Positions 1 to 7,069 of a DNA stretch of 12,478 nt are shown here, piece after piece. This DNA comes from Kiloniellaceae bacterium (lineage in GTDB: Bacteria; Pseudomonadota; Alphaproteobacteria; Kiloniellales; Kiloniellaceae), in contig JAJFGK010000122.1 in NCBI GenBank assembly GCA_021776195.1, positions 1 to 12,478 of the forward strand, given 5' to 3'. The translations under genes and the position numbers were made by a program. Below the pieces are notes generated by a model. The model did no database searches. It saw only the letters and a list, made by a program, of their open reading frames with translations, and was not told the DNA's origin. How positions within the stretch are numbered: the stretch's first letter is position 1; every line of letters starts with the position of its first letter.

Positions 1-772
1 GTCCGAGGCTCAGGCCGAGGCCGCGGCCTTCGCCCTGGCCTGCCATCTCGGCCGGCCGGTCTGCCAAAGCGCGGTGAACGACCGCGTCGGGAAGGTCACG
101 CAGCACGACGATCCCGAGCTTGCCAGGCGCGGTTATCGCTCGAACAAGCGGCAGCGGCCGCACACCGACTTCGTGGACCTCGTCGGCTTGTTCTGCCTGC
201 GGCCCGCGAAACACGGCGGCGAAAGTCAGCTTGTCAGCGGCGCGGCAATCCACGACGCCGTCGCACGCGAGCGCCCCGACCTGCTGCCCATTCTCTATCG
301 CGGCTTTCACTACGACTGGCGCGGCGAGCCGCCGCCCGGCGTGGCACAGGGTTACACCGACTACCGCGTGCCGGTCTTCAGCCAGACCGAGGGGCGCTTC
401 GCCCTTCAGCTGAACCGCTTCTTCTTCGAGGCCGTGCCCGAACTCATGGGAACGACCTTCACCGCGGCGGAGCGCGAAGCCATCGAACTGGTGACAAAAA
501 TCTCGCAGCGCGACGACGTCCGGCTGACCTTTCCGCTCGCCGCCGGCGAGGCGGTCATTTTTGACAACACCGCTTTGCTGCACGCCAGGCTCGACTACGA
601 GGACTGGCCCGAGCGCGCGCGGCGCCGGCTGCTGTTGCGGCTGTGGATCGAGACCGACCCGCCGGTGCCGGTGCACGACGGCATGCGCGCCTACATCGCC
701 GACTGCAAGCGCGCCTACGGCGAATCCACCTCGCGGCAGCCGCCGGTAATTGCGGCGCGCGCAGGACCCTAA
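1..772 (+). CDS. TauD/TfdA-like Fe(II)/2-oxoglutarate dioxygenase, 5' partial
   Basis: The frame is open from base 2, so the gene begins upstream of the window; 256 codons are visible before TAA at 770-772. Numbering from the first full codon, the Fe(II)-binding triad of the TauD/TfdA fold is present: His54 and Asp56 in an HTD motif (codons 161-169) and distal His194 in NTALLHARLDYED, with Arg205 eleven residues later as the likely 2-oxoglutarate carboxylate anchor. The family couples oxidative decarboxylation of 2-oxoglutarate to hydroxylation of a small substrate; members include taurine and gamma-butyrobetaine hydroxylases. The substrate cannot be told, although the methylamine/betaine-type neighbours make a quaternary amine plausible (inference). 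The gene converges on the flavoprotein gene with only 8 bases between the stops and no visible terminator. GTG at 74 lies inside the fold and is unlikely to be the true start. Confidence 0.88.
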   Translation, partial: SEAQAEAAAFALACHLGRPVCQSAVNDRVGKVTQHDDPELARRGYRSNKRQRPHTDFVDLVGLFCLRPAKHGGESQLVSGAAIHDAVARERPDLLPILYRGFHYDWRGEPPPGVAQGYTDYRVPVFSQTEGRFALQLNRFFFEAVPELMGTTFTAAEREAIELVTKISQRDDVRLTFPLAAGEAVIFDNTALLHARLDYEDWPERARRRLLLRLWIETDPPVPVHDGMRAYIADCKRAYGESTSRQPPVIAARAGP

Positions 773-780
773 GTCGTACC

Positions 781-2862
781 CTAGGGAGACGGGCTTTCCG
801 TCAGCCGGGCGAATTCGAAGCGGCCGAGATCTTCCGCATTGTCGCGGCTGTCAAAAGCTTGCGCCAACTTGTGGCCGGCATAGGTGGCGTGGACGACGGC
901 GCCGGGCACGTCGCAGTCGCCGATATTTCCCAGCGAGACGATACCGGCCGCCGCCAGATCGTCGGGCCGGGCGGCCAGGGCCCGGTAGAGCTCGTCCTTG
1001 GGCCGGCGCAGGCCGACCACCACCAGGCTGCCGGCCTCTAGCGCCCGGTCGGGCCCGCCATACTTGCCGGTCGTGATCGCCGCCTTGCCGTCATAGCCGG
1101 CGACGAAGCGGGCGGTGACGATCTCGACGCCGAGCTCGATCAGGCGGTTCTGGGCGTACCACTGGTCGTGGGTGTGGCGGGTCCAGCCCGAGACCTCGTC
1201 GCCCGGGGTCACGTAGGTCACCCGGTGGCCGCGCTCGGCCAACTGTTCCGCCAGACAGCCCGCGGTGACGTAGTGCTCGAAATCGTAGACCACCACGGTT
1301 TCGGCCAACGCGGCGCCGGCGAAGACGTCGTCGGGGGTCAGCACCGCGACCCCCTCCGGTGCCGGGGTGGGCGCCATGCGCTGGTCCATGAAGTCGGTTG
1401 TCCAGGCCGCACCGGTGGCCAGCACGACCTGGGGAAAGCCGAACTCCAGCACCTGATCGGCGCTCAGCGCGCTTTCCAGGTAGAGCTCGACATTGGCCAT
1501 CTTCCGGATCTGGCCGAGCCGCCAGTCGCGCACCCGGATCCAGGTGCCCAGCCCCGGCAGGCGGCTCTCGCGCAGCAGCCGGCCGCCGACCTCGCCGCCC
1601 GCCTCGGCCAGGGTCACGGCATAGCCGCGCTGGCCCAGGGCGCGGGTCGCCTCCAGGCCGGCCGGGCCGCCGCCGACCACCAGAACGGCATCGTCGGAGG
1701 CCTTGGGCGCGATCTTTTCCGGGTGCCAGCCGCGGCGCCACTCCTCGCCCATGGTGGGGTTCTGGGTGCAGCGGATCGGCACCGCCTCGTGATAGCAGGA
1801 GTAGCAGATGTTGCAGCCGATGCATTCGCGGATATCGTCCTCGCGGCCCTCGTCGATCTTGGTCGGCAGGAAGGGATCGGCAATCGAGGGCCGCGCGGCG
1901 CCGATCAGATCGAGCACGCCGCGCTTGATCTGCGAGACCATGGCGTCGGGCGAGGTGAAGCGCCCGACCCCGACCACCGGCTTGGAGGTCATGGGCTTGG
2001 CGAAGGCGACGTAGGGTTCCTGGTAGCCCTCCTCGGAGTAGCGCGCATTGGAGGCGTCCGCATAGCCCCAGGTCTTGAGGTCCCAGAGGTCGGGGTCCTC
2101 GCCGACCAGCTCGAAGACGGCGGTGGTGTCTTCCTGCCACTGCATCCCCAGGGCGCCCATCAGCTCGTCGGTCGAGATCCGCACGGCGACGGCGCAGCTA
2201 TCGCCCACGGCGTCCTTGGTGTCGGCGATCATCTCGCGCAGCAGCCGCACCCGGTTTTCGATCGGCCCGCCGTATTCGTCGCCGCGCCGGTTGGTGTGGG
2301 GCGAGAGGAACTGGTAGGGCCCGAAGCCCATGCCCGAATAGACGTAGACGATATCGAAACCCGCCTGCTTGGCGCGCCGGGCCGCCGCGACCTGCCAGCC
2401 GCGCAGCGCCTTGATGTCGGCCTTGTCCATGACCCGGCTCTGCAGCGGGAACTGCCGCGCGCCACTGGCCCGGAAAGACGGCAGGCCCGAGGGCGAGAGC
2501 GGCATCTCGCGGGTGAAGCGGTTGGCCGCGGTGGCGCTGCCGTAGTAGAGCTCGACCCCGGCCAGGGCACCGTGTTTGTGGACCGCCTCGGTCATCACGG
2601 CCAGGTTCCTCACATCGTCCTCGTCCCACAGCCGGGAATAGCGGTTCGGGCTGTCGTCCGAGGAGGGGTGGATCGAACAGTAGCCGGTGCAGACCACGCC
2701 CCAGCCGCCCTCGGCGCGGATGCCGCGCAGGCCGGCGCGGATCTGCGGCATCTGGTGCCCGGTGCTCGAGGCGTGCGGCACCTGGTAGAAGCGGTTCTTC
2801 GCCGTCACCGGGCCGATACGCACCGGCTCGAAAAGGATGTCATAGCGTGGATTGCGCGTCAT
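781..2862 (-). CDS. Trimethylamine dehydrogenase-family FMN/[4Fe-4S]/FAD oxidoreductase (probable N-demethylase)
   Basis: The 693-residue protein has the architecture of trimethylamine dehydrogenase (TMADH), dimethylglycine demethylase DgcA and N-methylproline demethylase StcD. An N-terminal FMN-binding TIM barrel of the old-yellow-enzyme type (about 8-340, ILFEPVRIGP...NRFYQVPH) is followed by an iron-sulfur motif with Cys347, Cys350, Cys353 and Cys365, then RRGWHPEK (376-383, hallmark of this clade), and a C-terminal Rossmann domain with GGGPAG (397-402) and acidic Glu420. Such enzymes oxidatively demethylate amines to formaldehyde plus the demethylated amine and pass electrons to ETF or another carrier. 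Compared with TMADH as I recall it, the cysteine that carries covalent 6-S-cysteinyl-FMN (Cys30) is Ala31 here, and active-site His172 corresponds to Met178, while Tyr60 and Tyr169 are kept as Tyr61 and Tyr175. The substrate is therefore probably not trimethylamine. There is an extra Cys356. The gene is divergent from the methyltransferase gene. Confidence 0.9.
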   Translation of the reverse strand: MTRNPRYDILFEPVRIGPVTAKNRFYQVPHASSTGHQMPQIRAGLRGIRAEGGWGVVCTGYCSIHPSSDDSPNRYSRLWDEDDVRNLAVMTEAVHKHGALAGVELYYGSATAANRFTREMPLSPSGLPSFRASGARQFPLQSRVMDKADIKALRGWQVAAARRAKQAGFDIVYVYSGMGFGPYQFLSPHTNRRGDEYGGPIENRVRLLREMIADTKDAVGDSCAVAVRISTDELMGALGMQWQEDTTAVFELVGEDPDLWDLKTWGYADASNARYSEEGYQEPYVAFAKPMTSKPVVGVGRFTSPDAMVSQIKRGVLDLIGAARPSIADPFLPTKIDEGREDDIRECIGCNICYSCYHEAVPIRCTQNPTMGEEWRRGWHPEKIAPKASDDAVLVVGGGPAGLEATRALGQRGYAVTLAEAGGEVGGRLLRESRLPGLGTWIRVRDWRLGQIRKMANVELYLESALSADQVLEFGFPQVVLATGAAWTTDFMDQRMAPTPAPEGVAVLTPDDVFAGAALAETVVVYDFEHYVTAGCLAEQLAERGHRVTYVTPGDEVSGWTRHTHDQWYAQNRLIELGVEIVTARFVAGYDGKAAITTGKYGGPDRALEAGSLVVVGLRRPKDELYRALAARPDDLAAAGIVSLGNIGDCDVPGAVVHATYAGHKLAQAFDSRDNAEDLGRFEFARLTESPSP

Positions 2863-2880
2863 CTCGCAGGCCCCCCGAGG

Positions 2881-2910
2881 ATAATGCCGCCACTTAACGT
2901 CGCCTGACAG
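2881..2910 (-). promoter_or_regulatory. Candidate sigma70-type promoter of the flavoprotein gene
   Basis: Read on the minus strand, CTGTCA (2905-2910) and CATTAT (2881-2886) are each a 4/6 match to the -35 and -10 consensus, 18 bases apart. The -35 element lies inside the left half of the 19-bp dyad. The predicted start site would leave only a short leader before the ATG at 2862. Matches of this quality occur by chance; the position between divergent genes and the dyad overlap are the main support. Confidence 0.3.
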
Positions 2911-2920
2911 CTTGTCAGGC
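2902..2920. promoter_or_regulatory. Perfect 19-bp inverted repeat, candidate operator
   Basis: GCCTGACA-GCT-TGTCAGGC has two perfect 8-bp arms around a 3-bp centre and lies in the 116-bp gap between the divergent flavoprotein (-) and methyltransferase (+) genes. The arm length and short centre fit a dimeric helix-turn-helix repressor site (GntR-, TetR- or MarR-like) better than a terminator: no T-run follows on either strand and neither gene ends here. It overlaps possible -35 boxes on both strands, so one bound regulator could control both directions. No regulator gene is present in the window. Confidence 0.6.
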
Positions 2921-2941
2921 CCGGCGCCCCGGATCTAGCCT
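2912..2941 (+). promoter_or_regulatory. Candidate sigma70-type promoter of the methyltransferase operon
   Basis: TTGTCA (2912-2917) is a 5/6 match to the -35 consensus and TAGCCT (2936-2941) a weak -10 match, with an 18-base spacer. The -35 overlaps the right arm of the dyad. The predicted transcription start near 2948 would lie downstream of the upstream ATG at 2946, which agrees with choosing the ATG at 2979 as the real start. Confidence 0.3.
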
Positions 2942-2965
2942 GTAGATGTCATTTTCAGGGACGGT

Positions 2966-2972
2966 GGGGGAG
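2966..2972 (+). promoter_or_regulatory. Ribosome binding site deciding the methyltransferase start
   Basis: GGGGGAG sits 6 bases upstream of the ATG at 2979. The in-frame ATG at 2946, eleven codons earlier, has no comparable purine-rich sequence before it, so 2979 is preferred. Confidence 0.6.
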
Positions 2973-2978
2973 AAGGCC

Positions 2979-4526
2979 ATGGCGCGACGAGGCGGCGGTA
3001 GACGCGATCCGCGCGAGGGACGGCAGACCGGTTTGGCCCTGCGCCCCTGGAAACCAACGGTCAACCGCTATGCGCCGATCGAGCCGCTGTCGGCCGACGA
3101 GGTCGAGGCAATCCACCTGGCCTCCCTGCAGATCCTCTCGCGCCACGGCATGAAGGTCCTCTCGCCACGGGTCCGCGCCATCCTGAAGGCCGCCGGCAAC
3201 CGTGTCGACGAGGGCGAGGCCCTGGTCTACTACGACCCCGACTTCGTCATGGCGGCGCTGAAGACCGCGCCCGCGTCCTATCTGTTCGAAGCGCGCAACC
3301 CGGTCAAGTCGGTCACCATCGGCGGCAACAACATCAACTTCGCGCCGGTCGGCGGCCCCTCCTTCGTCTCCGACCTGGACAAGGGCCGGCGGGCCGGCAC
3401 CTACGCCGAACTGAGCGATTTTATTCGCCTGATCCAGATGCTGGATATCCTCCACATCGGCGGCACGGCCTCCTTCGAGCCGCTCGACCTGCCGGCCGAG
3501 ACCCGGCACCTGGACCGTGCCTTCGCCGCCGCGACCCTGACCGACAAGGTCTTCGGCACCTCGCTGCTGGGCAGCAACCGGGCCCGCGACGCCCTGCGGA
3601 TCCTGGCGATCCTGCATCAGATCCCCTACGACGACCTGGCGAGCAGCGGCCGGGTGATCCTCTCCGGCGGCATCAACACCAACTCGCCGCGCCAGCTCGA
3701 CGACAATCTCTCCGACGGCATGCTGGAACTGGTCGAGATGGGCCAGGCGATCGTCGTCACGCCCTTTACCCTCTTGGGCGCCATGGCCCCGGTCACCATC
3801 GCCGGCGCGCTGGCCCTGCAGAACGCCGAGGCCCTGGCCTGCCTGTCCCTGATCCAGACGGTGCGGCCCGGCGCGCCCATGACCTACGGCGGCTTTACCT
3901 CCAACGTCGACATGAAGTCCGGGGCGCCAGCCTTCGGGACTCCGGAGTACGTCAAGGCGACCCTGGCCGGCGGCCAGATGGCACGGCGCTACAACCTGCC
4001 TTACCGTTCGTCCTCGACCAACGCCTCGAACTGCGTCGATGCCCAGGCCGCCTACGAGAGCGAGATGTCGATCTGGGCCGCGGTCATGGGCCACACCAAT
4101 ATCGTGAACCACGCCGCGGGCTGGCTGGAGGGCGGGCTGGTCGGCTCCTTCGAAAAGCTGATCGTCGATGCCGAAATGCTGCAGATGATGGCCGAGTCCC
4201 TGGAGCCCATCGCCATGGACCCGGATTCTCTGGCGGTCGAGGCCATCGGCGCGGTCGACCCCGGCGGTCACTTCTTCGGCTCGCCCCACACCCTGGAGCG
4301 CTACGAGACGATTTTCTATCCGCCCCTGGTCTCCGATTGGCGCAATTTCGAGACCTGGGAGGAGGACGGCGCGCGCAGCGCCACCGAACGGGCCAACGGG
4401 ATCTGGAAACAGATGCTGAAGGACTACGAAGCGCCGCCCCTCGACCCCGGGATCCGCGAGGAACTTGAAGACTACATCGCCCGGCGCAAGCGCGAGATCG
4501 GCGAGAAAGGCCTGGGGCACGCGTGA
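2979..4526 (+). CDS. Trimethylamine methyltransferase (MttB) family protein, non-pyrrolysine
   Basis: This 515-residue protein belongs to the MttB superfamily: recognisable blocks are the INFAPVGGPSFVSD loop (119-132), the SNRARDALRILAILHQ helix (199-214), GGINTNSP (230-237), the TPFTLLGAMAPVTIAGALAL core (261-280), DAQAAYESE (354-362) and AGWLEGGLVGSFEKLIVDAE (380-399). Archaeal MttB uses pyrrolysine encoded by an in-frame amber codon; here the frame is unbroken, as in MtgB-type enzymes that demethylate glycine betaine, proline betaine or carnitine and pass the methyl group to a corrinoid protein. No corrinoid protein is nearby, so either the partner is elsewhere or the acceptor differs. The start at 2979 is chosen for its Shine-Dalgarno; an extension to 2946 is possible. 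The N-terminal 20 residues are very basic. The stop codon overlaps the ATG of the acetyltransferase gene. Family is firm; substrate is unknown. Confidence 0.92.
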   Translation: MARRGGGRRDPREGRQTGLALRPWKPTVNRYAPIEPLSADEVEAIHLASLQILSRHGMKVLSPRVRAILKAAGNRVDEGEALVYYDPDFVMAALKTAPASYLFEARNPVKSVTIGGNNINFAPVGGPSFVSDLDKGRRAGTYAELSDFIRLIQMLDILHIGGTASFEPLDLPAETRHLDRAFAAATLTDKVFGTSLLGSNRARDALRILAILHQIPYDDLASSGRVILSGGINTNSPRQLDDNLSDGMLELVEMGQAIVVTPFTLLGAMAPVTIAGALALQNAEALACLSLIQTVRPGAPMTYGGFTSNVDMKSGAPAFGTPEYVKATLAGGQMARRYNLPYRSSSTNASNCVDAQAAYESEMSIWAAVMGHTNIVNHAAGWLEGGLVGSFEKLIVDAEMLQMMAESLEPIAMDPDSLAVEAIGAVDPGGHFFGSPHTLERYETIFYPPLVSDWRNFETWEEDGARSATERANGIWKQMLKDYEAPPLDPGIREELEDYIARRKREIGEKGLGHA

Positions 4527-5101
4527 TGCCCGGGTGGCGGCAAAGCTTGCGCGCTCTGCTGCCCGGTCAGACCCCGGCGCGGCGTGCAGGTCCGCGCGAG
4601 GAAATCGAGATCCGGCCGGCGGGGGAAAGCGATCTTTCCGCCATCGCCGCCCTGCTGCACGAAGGCGACAGCCACCACCGGCCCTATGACAGCCGGGCGA
4701 TCCGCCAGGAAGAGCCGACGCCGGCCGACCCGGATGTCCTGCGCGCCTGGCTCGGCGATCCGGCAACCGTCGTTCTGATGGCCCAGAATCCGGCCACCCA
4801 GGACCCGGCCGGCGAGGCGGGAGCCGCCCTGGGCTTTCTGCGGGCGGTGGTCCAGGAACGTCCCGCCACACGACTGCGCCATGCGCTCAAAGCGGTCGTG
4901 ATCGAAGAGCTGGTGGTGACCGAAGCGGCGCGCGGCCTGGGAACGGGAACAAGGCTGATGGACGAAGCCCAGGCCTGGGCCCGCGAGCGGGGCGCCGACC
5001 GGGTCGAACTTGGCGTCTACGACGCCAACGAGGCCGCATTGACGCTCTATCGGAAACAGGGCTACCGCACCCTGATCCGCACCCTGGTGCGCGATCTTTG
5101 A
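4526..5101 (+). CDS. GNAT-family N-acetyltransferase
   Basis: A 191-residue protein with a GNAT fold in its C-terminal half. The acetyl-CoA-binding motif A is clear: VIEELVVTEAARGLGTGTRL, with Arg136-Gly-Leu-Gly139-Thr-Gly141 matching the Q/R-x-x-G-x-G/A signature, followed by ELGVYDANEAALTLYRKQGY (161-180) with the usual Asn168 and Tyr175. The family transfers acetyl groups from acetyl-CoA to amines; the acceptor is unknown. The ATG at 4526 overlaps the methyltransferase stop in a TGATG arrangement, with GGGG 8 bases upstream, so translation is probably coupled. GTG at 4523 is an alternative start one codon earlier. The coupling suggests a product tied to the methyltransferase pathway, such as modification of a demethylated amine or of a toxic amine, but that is inference. 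Confidence 0.88.
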   Translation: MPGWRQSLRALLPGQTPARRAGPREEIEIRPAGESDLSAIAALLHEGDSHHRPYDSRAIRQEEPTPADPDVLRAWLGDPATVVLMAQNPATQDPAGEAGAALGFLRAVVQERPATRLRHALKAVVIEELVVTEAARGLGTGTRLMDEAQAWARERGADRVELGVYDANEAALTLYRKQGYRTLIRTLVRDL

Positions 5102-5211
5102 AACGACGCGCCGTTCGGGCAATCCATGGCTTGCTTTGGCGCGGCGAATCCTTTTCAAACTCCGGCTTCGTGTTCGGCACGGCAACTTCTTTGGCATAGG
5201 AACACCACGGC

Positions 5212-6168
5212 ATGAAAATCGGCTTCATCGGTCTCGGCAACGTCGGCGGCAAGCTCGCCGGTTCCCTGCTGCGCAATGGCTTCGACTTGACGGTCCGCGA
5301 CCTCGACAAGGGGGCGGCGCAACACTTTCTCGATCAGGGCGCGGCCTGGGGCGAAACGCCCAAGGCCATGGCCAAGGCCTGCGACATGATCATCACCTGC
5401 CTGCCCAGCCCGGCGGCCTCGGCGGCGGTCATGGAGGCCGGGGACGGTATTCTGGCCGGTCTTTCCGCCGGCAAGATCTGGGCCGAGATGAGCACCACCG
5501 ACGAGGAGGAGGTCAAACGCCTCGGTGACAAGGTGCGCGCGCTGGGCGCCGAGCCGATCGACTGCCCGGTCTCCGGCGGCTGTCACCGTGCGGCGACCGG
5601 CAACATCTCGATCTTCGCCGGATGCGAGCGCGCCGCCTTCGAGCGCGCGCTGCCGGTATTGATGGCCATGGGCCGGCGCATCCTGCACACCGGGCCGCTC
5701 GGCAGCGCCTCGGTCCTGAAGGTCGTCACCAACTACCTCTGTACCGTCCATCTGGCGGCACTCGGCGAGGCCCTGACCACGGCCAAGCTGGCCGGCATGG
5801 ACCTGGGCACGACCTACGAGGCGATCCGTATATCCTCGGGCAACTCCTTCGTCCACGAGACCGAGAGCCAGGTCATCCTGAATGGCAGCCGGGACATCAG
5901 CTTCACCATGGACCTGGTGGTCAAGGACATGAGCCTGTTCCAGGCGGTCGCCGACCGCCACGACGCGCCGCTGGAGATCTCGCCCCTGGTCCTGGGCATC
6001 TTCAAGGACGGCATGGAGCGCTACGGCCCGCGCGAATGGTCGCCCAACATCGTCGCCCGCCTCGAAGAAGCAACCGGCGTGAAGCTCCTGGCGCCCGGCT
6101 TTCCAGCCGAGATGCAGGACGACGAACCGGAAGAGCCGGGCCACGAGGTGGTGGTCAAGCGGGCCTGA
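5212..6168 (+). CDS. NAD(P)-dependent oxidoreductase, 3-hydroxyisobutyrate dehydrogenase family
   Basis: A 318-residue beta-hydroxyacid dehydrogenase. The N-terminal dinucleotide fold opens with IGFIGLGNVGGK (Gly7, Gly9, Gly12). Asp30 and Asp32 at the end of the second strand favour NAD+ over NADP+ (inference from the family). The substrate-binding DCPVSGG block is at 117-123 and the catalytic lysine is Lys170 in VLKVVTNYL, with partner Asn174. Members oxidise or reduce 3-hydroxyisobutyrate, tartronate semialdehyde, 6-phosphogluconate-like acids or small aldehydes. The C-terminus carries an acidic tail of about 15 residues beyond the usual end of the fold. AGGAA at 5198-5202 precedes the ATG by 9 bases. 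It follows the acetyltransferase gene after a 110-base gap in which I see no terminator or clear promoter, so it may share the operon transcript. It could handle a semialdehyde or hydroxyacid formed by amine breakdown, but its substrate is unknown. Confidence 0.9.
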   Translation: MKIGFIGLGNVGGKLAGSLLRNGFDLTVRDLDKGAAQHFLDQGAAWGETPKAMAKACDMIITCLPSPAASAAVMEAGDGILAGLSAGKIWAEMSTTDEEEVKRLGDKVRALGAEPIDCPVSGGCHRAATGNISIFAGCERAAFERALPVLMAMGRRILHTGPLGSASVLKVVTNYLCTVHLAALGEALTTAKLAGMDLGTTYEAIRISSGNSFVHETESQVILNGSRDISFTMDLVVKDMSLFQAVADRHDAPLEISPLVLGIFKDGMERYGPREWSPNIVARLEEATGVKLLAPGFPAEMQDDEPEEPGHEVVVKRA

Positions 6169-6202
6169 AGGCCTATCCTGTCCAACCAAGTCAGGTTGAG
6201 CA

Positions 6203-6209
6203 GGGGAGG
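6203..6209 (+). promoter_or_regulatory. Ribosome binding site supporting a GTG start
   Basis: GGGGAGG lies 6 bases before the GTG at 6216. It identifies the GTG as start of the M55 peptidase gene within a frame that otherwise stays open upstream through the dehydrogenase gene. Confidence 0.65.
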
Positions 6210-6215
6210 GGTCGG

Positions 6216-7010
6216 GTGAAAGTCTATATCAGCGCCGACATCGAGGGCGTGGCGGGCATCGCTCACTGGGACGAGGCGATCAAGAGCAAGGCCGACTACC
6301 AGGAGTTCCGCGAGCAGATGACCCTCGATGTCGCGGCCGCCTGCGAGGCCGCGCTGGAGGCCGGCGCGACCGAAATCCTGGTCAAGGACGCCCACGCCAG
6401 CGGGCGCAACATCATCGCCGCGAAGCTGCCCGAGAAAGCCCGGGTGATCCGGGGCTGGAGCGGCCATCCCTACGCCATGCTGCAGGAACTCGACGCAAGC
6501 TTCGATGCCGTCGCCATGCTCGGCTATCACGCCGCGGCCACGGGACCGAGCAATCCCCTGTCCCATACCAACACCCTGAAGTATGCCAAGATCCTGCTGA
6601 ACGGCGAGCTGGCCTCGGAGTTTCACCTGCACAGCTACGTTGCCGCCACCCAGGGTGTGCCGGTGGTGGCGCTGTCCGGCGACGCTGGCATCTGTGCCGC
6701 GGCCAAGGCCTTCAATCCGTCGATCACGGCGGTCGAGACCGGGATCGGCATCGGCGACTCCAGCACCGGTCTGCACCCCCATCGCGCCCGGCGCGAGATC
6801 GCCGCGGGCGTGAAACGCGCATTGCAAGGCGACAAGGCCGCCTGCCGGATCGCCCTGCCCGCGCGCTTCGAAATCGAGGTCTGGTTCAAGAAGCACGCCG
6901 ATGCCTACAGCGCCTCCTTCTATCCCGGCGCCCGGGCAATCGGCAGCGAGGCCGTGGGTCTTGCCAGCGACGACTTCTTCGAGATCGCCAGGATGCTGCG
7001 CTTCGTCTAG
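6216..7010 (+). CDS. M55 family metallopeptidase (D-aminopeptidase DppA-like)
   Basis: A 264-residue protein of the usual length for MEROPS family M55, whose type member Bacillus DppA is a zinc-dependent D-aminopeptidase acting on D-Ala-containing di- and tripeptides. The N-terminal KVYISADIEGVAGI gives Asp8 and Glu10, and LVKDAH gives His60, exactly the numbering of the zinc ligands in DppA. His105 (GYH) and Glu135 (ASEF) complete the binuclear site, and His117 (LSHTNT) fits the catalytic histidine. That agreement supports the GTG start at 6216, which also has a strong Shine-Dalgarno. There is no signal peptide, so it is probably cytoplasmic. It lies 47 bases after the dehydrogenase gene and 59 before the oxidase gene. 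Possible roles are release of D-amino acids from peptidoglycan-derived or modified peptides, or hydrolysis of another amide linked to the methylamine pathway; the true substrate is open. Confidence 0.9.
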   Translation: MKVYISADIEGVAGIAHWDEAIKSKADYQEFREQMTLDVAAACEAALEAGATEILVKDAHASGRNIIAAKLPEKARVIRGWSGHPYAMLQELDASFDAVAMLGYHAAATGPSNPLSHTNTLKYAKILLNGELASEFHLHSYVAATQGVPVVALSGDAGICAAAKAFNPSITAVETGIGIGDSSTGLHPHRARREIAAGVKRALQGDKAACRIALPARFEIEVWFKKHADAYSASFYPGARAIGSEAVGLASDDFFEIARMLRFV

Positions 7011-7055
7011 CCCGGACGACGGCTATCTCTGATAAGATCTCTCGTTGATACATGA

Positions 7056-7061
7056 CGGAGG
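7056..7061 (+). promoter_or_regulatory. Ribosome binding site deciding the oxidase start
   Basis: CGGAGG is 8 bases upstream of the ATG at 7070. The in-frame ATG at 7052 overlaps this region and has no Shine-Dalgarno of its own, so 7070 is preferred; this also puts the twin-arginine motif at residues 5-6. Confidence 0.6.
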
Positions 7062-7069
7062 CTCATCCC

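Noticed and set aside
779..786. CCCTAGGG palindrome overlapping the flavoprotein stop codon
   Set aside because: Only 8 bp, no T-run and no loop; too short to be a terminator or a credible operator.
1168..2907. Long + strand open frame (579 codons) antisense to the flavoprotein gene
   Set aside because: Its translation has no recognisable motif and is low-complexity Gly/Ala/Arg/Asp/His. It mirrors a well-supported gene on the other strand, as expected in GC-rich DNA.
2979..4526. In-frame amber (pyrrolysine) codon in the MttB-like gene
   Set aside because: The reading frame contains no internal TAG, so this is a non-pyrrolysine member.
2955..4871. Long - strand open frame (638 codons) antisense to the methyltransferase and GNAT genes
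   Set aside because: No family motifs, composition typical of an antisense GC-rich frame, and both sense genes are clear family members.
5155..6189. - strand open frame opposite the hydroxyacid dehydrogenase gene
   Set aside because: It is a shadow of a gene with complete catalytic motifs on the + strand.
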